A DNA stretch of 45,532 nt from an uncultured Eubacteriales bacterium (GCA_949288095.1 CASEIX010000040.1:1-45532); one strand, 5' to 3'. Counted from the stretch's first letter, positions 1-7,742 are shown. Notes: generated from the letters alone by a model not told the origin. Program-made: numbers and translations.

Positions 1-2
1 AG

Positions 3-131
3 GGAGCTATAAGTATTCATAAACAATATTTAGGAGAAGATAAGAAAAAAACAGTTAAATCAAATATGTTTAACTGCTTAATAAACGATTCTTATTTATT
101 GGAAATATTACAATCTTGTAATAATCGATGA
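3..131 (+). CDS. C-terminal end of an unidentified protein, cut by the window edge
   Basis: An open frame enters from the left edge and runs 42 codons to a TGA stop. The visible residues (starting GAISIHKQYLGEDKKK and ending ILQSCNNR) are lysine-rich at first and then mixed. I do not recognise the family. It lies on the plus strand just before a plus-strand XRE regulator, so it may belong to the same accessory segment. No start codon or upstream signal is visible, and coding status rests only on the open frame at the edge, so this is a tentative call. Confidence 0.35.
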   Translation, partial: GAISIHKQYLGEDKKKTVKSNMFNCLINDSYLLEILQSCNNR

Positions 132-260
132 AATTTCCCTGCATATTAACGTGGATTTTTAATCATGTTATTTCATTTTCTTTTTTGATATTCTTATATA
201 GATTTATACATATTTTTTGGTTATTTGGGAAAAATAATTTTTAACAGCTGGGAGGTCATA

Positions 261-622
261 ATGAAAAAAGAAAAAGACAATTTACAAATTCTAATCGGTC
301 AAACTTAAAAAATATCAGGATTTCTTTAGGTCTAACGCAAGAAGAAGTTGCTGAGTCTCTTGGTCTTGCCCCAAGATATTTATCAGATATAGAACGTAAT
401 AAAACAAAAGGAAGTTTAACCACTTTAGTAAAACTATGTAATTTATATAAAGTAACCCCTACAGTTGTTTTAAAAGATTATTTAAATATGTCTGACAGTG
501 ATTTAGATGAGAGCATTGCTGGATTTAATAATTTGAATGAAAATAAAAAAGATATTGTCAGAAAACTAGTGCAATATATGAACCAAACAAAAAAACAAAC
601 AACTCAAACAAAGAAAAAATAA
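261..622 (+). pseudogene. XRE-family helix-turn-helix regulator with a one-base frameshift near its start
   Basis: A ribosome binding site (GGAGGT at 251-256) precedes an ATG at 261, but that frame stops after 15 codons. The next frame, open from 245 to the TAA at 620-622, encodes a clear Cro/C1-type HTH: NLKNIRISLGLTQEEVAESL, then LAPRYLSDIERNK, then a lysine/glutamine-rich tail. Joining the two requires one extra A in the A-run at about 271-275, giving MKKEKRQFTNSNRSNLKNIR. What I see is a single-base deletion relative to an intact gene. It could be a real mutation, a slippage-prone tract or a sequencing error. The family binds DNA as a dimer and often represses its own operon or a mobile element. 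The regulated genes are not in view. Confidence 0.7.
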
Positions 623-646
623 ATTAGAAAAGTAATATATATGCCT

Positions 647-673
647 ATAATCCTAATAATATATTAGGATTAT
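647..673. terminator. Bidirectional hairpin terminator
   Basis: Arms of about 12 bp (ATAATCCTAATA and its complement) meet with almost no loop. TTTT follows on the plus strand. It sits between the convergent XRE regulator and the 94-aa gene, and its right arm overlaps the stop codon of the latter. Confidence 0.65.
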
Positions 674-954
674 TTTAATGCTTGAAAAATAATTTTCACC
701 GCTGTTTTAAATCCTAATTCAAATTGACTTTCTGCTTCTATACTAATCTTCTCATTTGTATATTCTATATATTTGCTAACATTTTCTTTCGTAAATTCTT
801 TGAATAATATTTTCTCTATCTTCTTTATTTTTCTTGTGATTTTCATATATTCTTTTGATTGATTCATATTTTGTAAATCTTCCATGTCATTGTGATAAAT
901 TTTATAAATCATATCTTCTTCTACATTTTCAAATCCACATTTTCTTAAATCCAT
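670..954 (-). CDS. Small charged protein, possibly DUF6809-like
   Basis: This 94-residue protein has a ribosome binding site (AAGGATAAAAA before ATG). It is helix-rich, with a basic central stretch (KITRKIKKIEKILFKEF) and a hydrophobic C-terminal helix (FELGFKTAVKIIFQALK). The arrangement of a charged helical body ending in a GF.....I..A helix recalls DUF6809 proteins found in clostridial mobile elements, but that is a by-eye resemblance only. No catalytic motif is visible. It is convergent with the frameshifted XRE regulator, which fits accessory DNA. Confidence 0.5.
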   Translation of the reverse strand: MDLRKCGFENVEEDMIYKIYHNDMEDLQNMNQSKEYMKITRKIKKIEKILFKEFTKENVSKYIEYTNEKISIEAESQFELGFKTAVKIIFQALK

Positions 955-1090
955 TTTTTATCCTTCATTATATACTTCATAATCACTTATAGCATATATA
1001 AAAACCTTTTAGGGTTGTTTTTTATGAAATAATGATTTTTTTATATAAAATATATCTTTTATTTTATAAATATGGTGATTATAAAAAATA

Positions 1091-1129
1091 AACCCAATTT
1101 ATTAAACTTTTAGTCTAATAAATTGAGTT
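1091..1129 (-). terminator. Intrinsic terminator after the dehydrogenase fragment
   Basis: A 14-bp stem with one mismatch (AACCCAATTTATTA against TAATAAATTGAGTT) lies just beyond the stop codon of the dehydrogenase fragment. In the minus direction it is followed by a T-rich tract (TTTATTTTTTATAA). Confidence 0.65.
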
Positions 1130-1142
1130 CATCTTAATATCT

Positions 1143-1634
1143 TTAAAGTTCGTTTTCACATGTTCCAGTTTCCATTTCATTTTTTATATTTTCTAATGTA
1201 TCACTAGCAATTTTATTTAAAGCTTCTTTTGTAAAGAATGCTTGATGAGAAGTAATAAATACATTTGGCATAGAAAGTAATATAGATAGGTTTTTATCTC
1301 TTACATAGCTATTAGACATATCTCTTAAGAAAAATTCTTCCTCATCTTCATATACATCTAATCCTACTCCACCAATTTTACCTTCTGATAGTTTTTGAAC
1401 AAGGTCATTTGTATTAATTAATTTTCCTCTACTACAGTTAATGATAATAACACCTTTTTTCATTTTTGCAATACTTTCTTTATTTATCATTTTCTCTGTA
1501 TCTTTTAATAATGGACAATGTAAAGAAATAATATCAGATTCTTTGTATAATGTATCTAAATCTACATATTCGAATCCAACCTCTTCTCTAAATTTTTCAT
1601 CATGATAAGTATCATAAGCAATAACAAATGAACT
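1143..1634 (-). pseudogene. 3' fragment of a D-lactate/2-hydroxyacid dehydrogenase
   Basis: The open frame starts right after a TGA at 1635-1637 and has no start codon in place. It encodes only the C-terminal part of a D-isomer-specific 2-hydroxyacid dehydrogenase: AYDTYHDEKF, then SLHCPLLKDTEKMINKE, then NCSRGKLIN with the substrate-binding Arg, DVYEDE with the catalytic Glu, and ITSHQAFFT with the catalytic His. Complete enzymes are about 330 residues; roughly 160 remain. The N-terminal substrate domain and the GxGxxG nucleotide loop are missing. The break falls within a hairpin that also contains the stop codon of the neighbouring ABC-F gene, so a recombination or insertion event is likely. 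The remaining residues look conserved, which suggests a recent loss. Confidence 0.8.
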
Positions 1635-1657
1635 TCAAAGTTTCCTTTAAAGTTCAT
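1628..1657 (-). terminator. Hairpin overlapping the ABC-F stop codon
   Basis: This is a near-perfect inverted repeat: ATGAACTT, then AAAG, a short TTTCC centre, then CTTT and AAGTTCAT. The ABC-F stop lies inside it. The T-run after it is weak (TTTGTTATTG), so termination is only probable. Its outer arms match those of the hairpin at 3642-3672 on the other side of the ABC-F gene. Confidence 0.5.
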
Positions 1658-3560
1658 CATTCAAATTTTCCCATTCTTGCATTTTTTCTTCAATTTCTTG
1701 ATTGATTTTTTGTATTTCTTCTTGTAATTCGTTTAGTTTTATATAATCTGAAGCATTTTCTTCTTTCGTCATCTCTTTTTCAATGTCTTGAATTTTCTTT
1801 TCCTTATCATTGATTTCTTGTTCAATTTTATTCATCTTATTTTGTATTCGATTTTTCTCTTTTTCTATAAAATATGGATTGGTTTCTTTTTTCTTTTCTT
1901 TTACCTGCTTTATGTTTCCTTCTACTTCTTTTGTTTCATCAATTGTATCTTTTTGATTTTCTTTATACTCTAAAACCTCTTGATAATTCTTGTTATAAAA
2001 TGTTACTTTTCCATTTTCGAATTCTAATATACAATCTGCAAGTTTATTTACAAAATATCTATCGTGAGATACAAAAATTAAGGTTCCTGTATATTCTTTT
2101 AGGATATTTTCTAAACTTTCTTTCCCCACAATGTCCATATGATTTGTTGGTTCATCTAATAATAAGACATTTGGTTGTTTCTTTAAAATTTTGCATAATT
2201 GTAATCTTCCTCTTTCTCCTCCTGATAGTACATTTATTTTCTTAAAAACATCTTCTCCTGTAAATAGAAATGTTCCTAACAAAGTTCTTGCCTGTGTTGT
2301 TGTTAATTCTGGAAAGTTTTGCGTTATTTCTTCAAATACAGTATTTTCCGGATTTGAAAATTCCATCTGTTGATCAAAATATCCTGTTTGTACATGATAT
2401 CCATATTCAAATTCTCCCTCAATTTTAGGTATATTACCATTTAGTGTTTTTAACAATGTTGATTTTCCAGTTCCATTTTCTCCAATGATAGCTAATTTCT
2501 GCCCTTTATATAATTCAAAAGATATTTCTGCAATTGGTTTATCATATCCAATTTCTAGCTTGTCTACTTTTAATACCATTTTTCCACTTTGTACTTTTAT
2601 ATCGAAATTTGCATAAAATGTTTTTAAATCATATTCTTCTGGTTTCTCGATAATTGTCATTTGCTCAATCTTTTTTAATTTAGATAATGCCATTTTCGCT
2701 TTGGTTGGTTTATATCGAAATCTATCTGCAATAGCTTGTAGTCTTTTAATTTCTGCTTGTTGATACTCATAATCTTTTAGTTGCTTTTCATATCGTTCCT
2801 TTTTCTGCCTTTCAAAATCTGCATAATTTCCTGTATATTCCACCATACTAGCATATTCTATCTCATATACTTTATTAACAATTTTATCTAAAAACATTCT
2901 ATCATGTGAAACTATGACAACTGCTTTTGGATAATTTTTTAAATAATTTTCTAACCATTCAATTGCTACAATATCTAAATGGTTTGTTGGCTCGTCTAGT
3001 AATAAAATATCTGGTTTGCTTAATAATAACTTTAAAAAAGCAATTTTCGTTCGTTGTCCTCCAGAAAATTCACTTATTTTTTTATCTTTATCTTCTTCCT
3101 TAAAACCAAATTTTTTAATTGCTGTTTCGTATTCTTTTTTATATAGATATCCACCCTGTATTTCATATTGTTCTAAAGCATTTGTGTATTCTTTTATGAG
3201 TTTCTCATCTGTATTTTCTTGCAAGGCTCTTTCCTTTTCTTGTATTCTGTTTTCTAGATTTAGAATTGGTTCATAAACTTCTAATATTTCCTCTAACATG
3301 GTTTTATTAGAATTTTGAAAGTTCATTTGTTGCAAATATCCAATCACAGGATTTCCTTGTTTATATACATGAAATTTTTCTTCTCCGATTCCCTCTTCTA
3401 AAATTTCATTATCAATAATGGCATTTAAAAAGGTTGTTTTGCCTGCTCCATTTCTTCCAACAATCGCTATTTTATCTTTTTCTTTTATTTCAAAATTGAT
3501 TTCTTCTAATATGGTTTCTGCTCCATAAGATATAGAGCCATTTACAATTCTGTAGTTCAT
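1647..3560 (-). CDS. ABC-F family ATPase (ribosome-associated, YdiF-like)
   Basis: This is a tandem ABC protein without membrane segments. Counting from an upstream in-frame ATG at 3569, the first domain has Walker A GRNGAGKTT at residues 38-46, signature FSGGQ at 168-172 and Walker B LLLDEP at 189-194. A charged interdomain linker (KAKMALSKLKKIE) follows. The second domain has GENGTGKST, LSGGE, LLLDEPTNHMD and SHDRYF. The last 100 residues are a long coiled coil, as in YdiF-type members. ABC-F proteins act on translating ribosomes to relieve stalling, and some give antibiotic resistance; which role applies here is not visible. The start at 3560 is preferred because AAAGGATG overlaps the ATG at 3569 but is correctly spaced for this one. 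The size of about 637 residues matches the subfamily. Confidence 0.92.
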   Translation of the reverse strand: MNYRIVNGSISYGAETILEEINFEIKEKDKIAIVGRNGAGKTTFLNAIIDNEILEEGIGEEKFHVYKQGNPVIGYLQQMNFQNSNKTMLEEILEVYEPILNLENRIQEKERALQENTDEKLIKEYTNALEQYEIQGGYLYKKEYETAIKKFGFKEEDKDKKISEFSGGQRTKIAFLKLLLSKPDILLLDEPTNHLDIVAIEWLENYLKNYPKAVVIVSHDRMFLDKIVNKVYEIEYASMVEYTGNYADFERQKKERYEKQLKDYEYQQAEIKRLQAIADRFRYKPTKAKMALSKLKKIEQMTIIEKPEEYDLKTFYANFDIKVQSGKMVLKVDKLEIGYDKPIAEISFELYKGQKLAIIGENGTGKSTLLKTLNGNIPKIEGEFEYGYHVQTGYFDQQMEFSNPENTVFEEITQNFPELTTTQARTLLGTFLFTGEDVFKKINVLSGGERGRLQLCKILKKQPNVLLLDEPTNHMDIVGKESLENILKEYTGTLIFVSHDRYFVNKLADCILEFENGKVTFYNKNYQEVLEYKENQKDTIDETKEVEGNIKQVKEKKKETNPYFIEKEKNRIQNKMNKIEQEINDKEKKIQDIEKEMTKEENASDYIKLNELQEEIQKINQEIEEKMQEWENLNDEL

Positions 3561-3641
3561 TTTTATCATCCTTTATTTTTATTCTCTATATGCTCCATCT
3601 ATATCTGGAACCTTTTTTTATATTGCTTCAAACTTATGAAA

Positions 3642-3672
3642 ATGAACTTTAAGGAATCTCCTCAAAGTTCAT
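3642..3672 (-). terminator. Hairpin between glyQS and the ABC-F gene
   Basis: Arms ATGAACTTT and AAAGTTCAT (9 bp) plus an inner AGGA/TCCT enclose a 3-base loop. It lies downstream of glyQS and upstream of the ABC-F start, so it could end glyQS transcripts or attenuate ABC-F. No strong T-run follows. Confidence 0.45.
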
Positions 3673-3710
3673 AAAATGTCCAAACAGAAACGTCCCCAAT
3701 TGTCCCAAAT
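3673..3710 (+). repeat. REP-like dispersed repeat, copy 1
   Basis: This is a forward copy: AAAATGTCCAAA, one variable base, AGAAACGTCCCCAATTG, then TCCCAAA. It begins 9 bases beyond the glyQS stop codon. The same core occurs at 9711, 27753 and 31953, and inverted at 26778, 35411 and 45441. Confidence 0.85.
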
Positions 3711-3718
3711 GGTCAAAA

Positions 3719-5101
3719 TTAAAATTCTAATTTTTCTTCTAGCCATTTTTCTACATCGTCAATTGGAATTCTAATTTGTTCCATTGTATCTCTATCTCTA
3801 ATCGTTACTGTATTATCTTCAAGTGTATCAAAGTCTACTGTTAAACAATATGGTGTACCAATTTCATCTTCTCTTCTATATCTCTTTCCGATGCTTCCTG
3901 TTTCATCATAATCACACATGAATTTCTTTGATAATTTCTCATGTACTTCTTGTGCTTTTTCTGATAATTTTTTAGATAATGGAAGTACGGCAATTTTGAA
4001 TGGTGCTAATACTGAATGTAAGTGTAATACAACTCTTGTATCTCCTTCACCAATTTCTTCTTCATCATAAGCATTGCATAGAAAGGCTAATGCAACTCTA
4101 TCTGCTCCTAAAGATGGTTCTATACAATATGGTACATATTTTTCGTTTGTTTCTGGGTCTGTATAGGTAAAGTCTTCTTTTGAAACTTTCATATGGCTCT
4201 TTAAGTCAAAGTCTGTTCTATCTGCAATTCCCCATAATTCTCCCCAACCAAATGGGAATGTAAATTCTATATCTGTTGTTGCATTACTATAATGTGATAA
4301 TTCTTCTTTCGAATGGTCTCTTAGTCTGATATTTTCTTCTTTGATTCCTAAGTTTAACAACCAATTTTTACAGAATTCTTTCCAATATGCATGCCATTCT
4401 AAATCTGTTCCTGGCTTACAGAAAAATTCTAGTTCCATTTGTTCAAATTCTCTTGTTCTAAATGTAAAGTTTCCAGGTGTGATTTCGTTTCTAAATGCTT
4501 TTCCAATTTGTGCAATTCCCATTGGTAATTTTCTTCTTGTTGTTCTCATTACATTTTTAAAGTTTACAAATATACCTTGTGCTGTTTCTGGTCTTAAATA
4601 GATTTCTGCTGTTTTGTCTTCTGTTACTCCTTGGAATGTTTTAAACATTAAATTGAATTTTCTAATATCTGTAAAATTTGTTTTTCCACAATTTGGGCAT
4701 GGTATTTTATTTTCATTAATAAAATCTATTAATTCTTTATCAGACATACCATCTGCAATCATATCTTTTCCATTTTCATGTGCCCATTCTTCTATTAATT
4801 TATCTGCTCTATGTCTTGTTTTACATTCTTTACAGTCAATTAATGGGTCTGAGAAACCGCCTACATGTCCTGAAGCCACCCATGTTGTAGGGTTCATTAA
4901 TATTGCTGCATCTAATCCTACATTATATTTGCTTTCTTGTATAAATTTTTTTCTCCATGCCATTTTGACATTGTTTTTTAATTCATTTCCTAAAGGTCCA
5001 TAATCCCAAGTATTTGCTAATCCTCCATAAATTTCTGAACCTGGGTAAATGTACCCCCTATTTTTGCAAAGTGCAACTAGTGTGTCCATTGATTTTAACA
5101 T
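3719..5101 (-). CDS. glyQS: Glycyl-tRNA synthetase, single-chain class II type
   Basis: It charges tRNA-Gly with glycine in the cytoplasm. At 460 residues it matches the dimeric (archaeal/eukaryotic-type) enzyme rather than the alpha2beta2 form. Zinc-binding pairs CKECKTRH and CPNCGK lie in the N-terminal third. Class II motif 2 ([19 protein letters not shown]) is central and motif 3 ([14 protein letters not shown]) follows. The C-terminal anticodon domain starts at about residue 365 ([13 protein letters not shown]). AGAAGGAGGAATTGTT before the ATG fixes the start. A promoter and a T-box leader lie upstream, which fits control by uncharged tRNA-Gly. An unusual palindrome of about 220 bp lies between the T-box terminator and the gene. 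Confidence 0.96.
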   Translation of the reverse strand: MLKSMDTLVALCKNRGYIYPGSEIYGGLANTWDYGPLGNELKNNVKMAWRKKFIQESKYNVGLDAAILMNPTTWVASGHVGGFSDPLIDCKECKTRHRADKLIEEWAHENGKDMIADGMSDKELIDFINENKIPCPNCGKTNFTDIRKFNLMFKTFQGVTEDKTAEIYLRPETAQGIFVNFKNVMRTTRRKLPMGIAQIGKAFRNEITPGNFTFRTREFEQMELEFFCKPGTDLEWHAYWKEFCKNWLLNLGIKEENIRLRDHSKEELSHYSNATTDIEFTFPFGWGELWGIADRTDFDLKSHMKVSKEDFTYTDPETNEKYVPYCIEPSLGADRVALAFLCNAYDEEEIGEGDTRVVLHLHSVLAPFKIAVLPLSKKLSEKAQEVHEKLSKKFMCDYDETGSIGKRYRREDEIGTPYCLTVDFDTLEDNTVTIRDRDTMEQIRIPIDDVEKWLEEKLEF

Positions 5102-5128
5102 AACAATTCCTCCTTCTAATTTTATTTA

Positions 5129-5347
5129 CTAGTCCATGAAAGTTTTTTTGTATTAAATAAGAAAATGCAATAAATGATGAATTTACCTCTGTTTTCTTAA
5201 ATTGATTAGATTTATTATATAGTGCATTTTTGTGATTTATTTCAAGCCGAAGGTGTACATTTGTACATCGAGATTTGAAATAAATTACGAAAATGTGCTA
5301 GATAATGAATCTAATCGATTTAAACAAAAAAACTTTCATCAACCTAG
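5129..5347. repeat. Long interrupted palindrome between the T-box and glyQS
   Basis: The inner arms 5199-5245 and 5275-5321 are complementary over about 47 bp with a handful of mismatches, many of them G-U compatible on one strand. The centre contains TGTACA-TT-TGTACA. The outer arms 5129-5151 (CTAGTCCATGAAAGTTTTTT) and 5324-5347 extend the symmetry. The right outer arm is the 3' strand of the T-box terminator, so the terminator has an inverted copy next to the glyQS ribosome binding site. The left side carries about 47 unpaired bases (5152-5198). It could be a MITE-like insertion or a structured part of the leader RNA. Confidence 0.75.
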
Positions 5348-5542
5348 TATAATCACATACTAGGGACGAAAGTTATATTCCGCGTTTCCACCCTATTTCC
5401 TAAAACGAAAAGTTTTAAGCACCTTCATTCTAAATCTACTCCAAAGCTCCCCATACTTATTTATTGCTGGTATCTCACCTTCACCAACTCTCTTTAAATA
5501 AATGTTACAGTATTTTTTCTTCTTCACTGTAGATATTTAATT
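5324..5542 (-). promoter_or_regulatory. T-box leader of glyQS
   Basis: In minus orientation the leader shows an AGAGAGTTGGTG stem I element, an apical GGTGAGATACC, a GGAGTAGA segment and the T-box core GGGTGGAAACGCGG at 5380-5393. A terminator follows at 5331-5374: AACTTTC pairs with GAAAGTT and CCTAGTAT with ATACTAGG, ending in seven Ts. Uncharged tRNA binding would favour the antiterminator and allow glyQS transcription. The first part of the leader contains a small separate hairpin (TACAGT/ACTGTA). I could not assign the specifier codon by eye, so the glycine assignment rests on the gene downstream. Confidence 0.9.
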
Positions 5543-5548
5543 TTATAT

Positions 5549-5577
5549 ATTTTATTATCTTTATTTAAAAAAGTCAA
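5549..5577 (-). promoter_or_regulatory. Sigma-A-type promoter of the glyQS T-box transcript
   Basis: TTGACT and TAAAAT are separated by 17 bases in minus orientation. The expected start point is just upstream of the T-box leader. Confidence 0.75.
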
Positions 5578-5644
5578 TAATTTTCAAAAAAAATATTGAT
5601 AAAATCTTTTTTTTATGCTAAGATAGTAAATGTGTTTAACATAT

Positions 5645-5716
5645 AGGGGTATAGTGTTAATGGTAGCACATCGGTCTCCAAAACCGCCTGTGAGGGTTCG
5701 AATCCTTCTACCCCTG
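5645..5716 (+). tRNA. tRNA-Trp (anticodon CCA)
   Basis: The acceptor arms AGGGGTA and TACCCCT pair fully, the T loop is GGTTCGAATCC, and the anticodon loop CTCCAAA carries CCA. The discriminator is G and CCA is encoded at 5717-5719. The 72-base length is normal. It is the only plus-strand tRNA in the window and heads a small accessory patch. Confidence 0.96.
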
Positions 5717-5723
5717 CCACAAT

Positions 5724-5764
5724 GGAAACCAGACTGTGCAACAGTTACATGGTTTCTATTTTTT
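5724..5764 (+). terminator. Terminator of tRNA-Trp
   Basis: GGAAACCA pairs with TGGTTTC across an 18-base loop, followed by TATTTTTTATG. Confidence 0.65.
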
Positions 5765-5871
5765 ATGTTTAAATCCTAAATTTAGTCAAGCAAGGGACAA
5801 ATTAGGAACAAAATAAATTTTACTATATTTGTATCTTTACAATTGTATAATCATATTATGTATTGTTTGTA

Positions 5872-5911
5872 TTGACATTGTAATATTTTTGTATTACAAT
5901 TGTATTGTAAT
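5872..5911 (+). promoter_or_regulatory. Promoter and operator of the toxin-antitoxin operon
   Basis: TTGACA (5872-5877) and TACAAT (5895-5900) have 17-base spacing. A perfect inverted repeat, ATTACAAT-TGT-ATTGTAAT (5893-5911), covers the -10 box. This is where a ribbon-helix-helix antitoxin would be expected to bind to repress its own operon; that role is inferred. Confidence 0.75.
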
Positions 5912-5931
5912 ATGATTGGAGGTGTTTAGCA

Positions 5932-6207
5932 ATGGCTAAAACAGATATGTTAAATATAAGAATTGAACCAGAATTAAAAAAACAAGTTGAATCAACTTTA
6001 AACGATTTAGGAATGAATATCGCTGAAGCAGTCACCATTTTTTTGAAACAAGTAGTCTTAACTGATAGCATTCCTTTTATGATAAAAAAACCTAAACTAA
6101 ATGCAGAAACAATAAAAACTATGGAAGAAGCAAAAAAAGGTATAAATTTAAGTAAAGAATATACTGATTTAAATAAAATGTGGGAAGATTTAGAGAAAGA
6201 AGAGTGA
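5932..6207 (+). CDS. RelB/DinJ-family antitoxin
   Basis: This 91-residue protein begins with a ribbon-helix-helix fold pattern: DMLNIRIEPELKKQVESTL as strand and first helix, then LGMNIAEAVTIFLKQVV, a typical RelB/DinJ signature. The acidic C-terminus (EYTDLNKMWEDLEKEE) would wrap the toxin. GGAGGTG precedes the ATG. The toxin gene starts 3 bases after the stop, so the two are one operon under the promoter-operator at 5872-5911. The antitoxin is intact, whereas its toxin partner carries a frameshift, so the antitoxin may now be an orphan. Confidence 0.9.
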   Translation: MAKTDMLNIRIEPELKKQVESTLNDLGMNIAEAVTIFLKQVVLTDSIPFMIKKPKLNAETIKTMEEAKKGINLSKEYTDLNKMWEDLEKEE

Positions 6208-6210
6208 TAA

Positions 6211-6490
6211 ATGTTAACTGTAAAATATACGAATCTATTTAAAAAAGACTATAAATTAGCACAAAAACGTGGTTTAGATATGAACTTATTGCATCAGGTT
6301 GTAGAAATGTTAGCACATAACATTCCCTTACCGAGCAAATATAAAGATCACTATTTGCTCGGTAATTACAAACGGATATCGAGAATGTCATATACAACCT
6401 GATTGGCTTCTAATATATTCTATAGATAAAAACAACTTAATTTTAACAGCTTTTCGAACTGGTTCCCATTCTGATTTGTTTGATAAATAA
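6211..6490 (+). pseudogene. YafQ/RelE-type mRNA interferase toxin with a one-base insertion
   Basis: The start reads MLTVKYTNLFKKDYKLAQKR, typical of YafQ. The frame ends early at a TGA after SRMSYTT. Dropping one C at 6373 restores GYRECHIQPDWLLIYSIDKN and the end FRTGSHSDLFDK. These contain the His, Asp-Trp and final His/Phe positions used by YafQ for ribosome-dependent mRNA cleavage. The restored length of about 92 residues matches the family. As read, the toxin lacks its catalytic half and should be inactive. The lesion (extra C before GG) resembles the one in the neighbouring M23 gene, so a sequencing cause is possible. Confidence 0.85.
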
Positions 6491-6577
6491 TCTAAAAATA
6501 TTTTTTATCTCAATTTTAATCTATTATTTTTTCTATTTTCAAAATATGAATTTAAAATAAATTTTTATTTAAACGAG

Positions 6578-7172
6578 GTGATTTTTATTTTTCAAAATAT
6601 AAAATCTTTTATTTTTATGCTTATTTTTTTAATTTTATTTATTACCATCTTTTTTAGTCCTATGATAAGTTCAAATGGTGCTTATTATGAAAATACTTTA
6701 AATTCTGAAATTATTTCCATTAATCCAGATGGTTTTGTTTGGCCTATTCCTGGTTATACTAGAATTAGTTCATATTTTGGTAAAAGAGTTTCTCCCACTT
6801 CTCGGTGCCTCTTCTTCTCATTCTGGTATTGATATTCCTGCGCCTGAAGGAACCAAATTAATTGCAATAGCTGATGGTGAAATCACATTTACTCAATTCT
6901 TAGGTGCTGGTGGATATACCATTACCCTTTCTTTTGCTAATTACAGAGTTACCTATTGTCATTGTTCTCCAAATTATATTGTAAAAGTTGGAGATAGAAT
7001 AAAACAAGGACAAGTTATTGGCTATGTTGGTCCTAAATATGTTTATGGTGTAAAAGGTAATCAATATTCTGATTCTACTGGTAAGCCTACCAATGGTGCT
7101 ACTACTGGAACGCATCTTCATTTAGGTATTCGAATAGATGGAAAATATCAGAACCCCTTAAATTTTTTCTAA
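6578..7172 (+). pseudogene. Membrane-anchored M23 (LytM-type) peptidase with a one-base insertion
   Basis: An N-terminal membrane segment (about residues 10-30, very rich in I, L and F) precedes the extracytoplasmic part. FVWPIPGYTRISSYFGKRVSPT begins the LytM domain, then the frame breaks. Removing one C at 6803 continues with GASSSHSGIDIPAPEGT (the HxxxD zinc motif), VTYCHCSPN and THLHLGI (the HxH motif). All zinc ligands are therefore present once the frame is restored. Such enzymes cut peptide cross-links in peptidoglycan. The start is unclear: GAGGTG at 6575-6580 is better read as the ribosome binding site, leaving GTG, ATT or a later ATG at 6617. Confidence 0.85.
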
Positions 7173-7214
7173 AAAAGTGCCACAATGGATTTTCTCCATT
7201 TATGGCACTTTTTA
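7172..7214. terminator. Bidirectional terminator
   Basis: AAAAAGTGCCA and TGGCACTTTTT with an inner ATGGA/TCCAT form a strong stem with A and T tails on the two sides. It separates the plus-strand M23 gene from the minus-strand zinc-ribbon gene. Confidence 0.85.
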
Positions 7215-7215
7215 T

Positions 7216-7728
7216 TTACATATCATCATCATTATTTTCTTCATTTTGAGTCGATTGTTTTTTATTTTCTTGTTGTTCTTCTATTTCTTCATCACATCCA
7301 TGACAACCTGAACAACTTCCATTACAATTTGAATCTTCTTCTACATCTCCTGACCAATCTAATTCAATAATATTATTGCAAACAGGACATTCTACTTCTG
7401 TTTTATCTTCATCAACCTCTATCACAAATTGATTATCACAATATGGACAAATGATTTCAAAATCAAAACCTTCATCAGAATATATATCTTTTTCTATGTT
7501 ATCAATAATTTGTTGCATTTTATTCATTTTTTCGTCAATTTCTTTTTGTTTTTCTTCTAATTCCTTCATAGTTTGTGTTTTATAATCTATAAGCATATCC
7601 ATTTCATCGATAACTTTATCCACAAACATTGAAAATCTAACTTTTACATATTCTAAATCTTCTTTGTTTTTTAAATTTTTTTCAATATCCTTTAAAAAAT
7701 TATTATATTCTTCTCTTAGTTTAGCCAT
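7216..7728 (-). CDS. Coiled-coil protein with a zinc ribbon and a Cys-rich acidic tail
   Basis: This 170-residue protein has three parts. Residues 1-80 are helical and coiled-coil-like (MKELEEKQKEIDEKMNKMQQ). A zinc-ribbon pair follows: CPYCDNQF and CPVCNNII. The tail has a second cysteine cluster (CNGSCSGCHGC) and then a long acidic, Gln/Asn-rich end. It starts 15 bases after efp with its own ribosome binding site (AGGTGAATCTTA), so it is co-transcribed with efp. The layout resembles clostridial CD1247-type proteins encoded next to efp, but I cannot confirm that by eye. No function is known to me. The extra cysteine cluster suggests a second metal site. Confidence 0.7.
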   Translation of the reverse strand: MAKLREEYNNFLKDIEKNLKNKEDLEYVKVRFSMFVDKVIDEMDMLIDYKTQTMKELEEKQKEIDEKMNKMQQIIDNIEKDIYSDEGFDFEIICPYCDNQFVIEVDEDKTEVECPVCNNIIELDWSGDVEEDSNCNGSCSGCHGCDEEIEEQQENKKQSTQNEENNDDDM

Positions 7729-7742
7729 TAAGATTCACCTTT

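Noticed and set aside
2191..2373. Plus-strand ORFs opposite the ABC-F gene, glyQS, polA and other large minus-strand genes
   Set aside because: They are antisense shadows: low-complexity, rich in Phe, Leu and Ser, without ribosome binding sites.
5645..5719. tRNA-Trp as a selenocysteine or suppressor tRNA
   Set aside because: The anticodon is a plain CCA and the length is 72 bases, both normal for tRNA-Trp.
5645..7172. tRNA-Trp with the following genes as an integrated element
   Set aside because: No second copy of the tRNA 3' end was found downstream, and no integrase gene is present.
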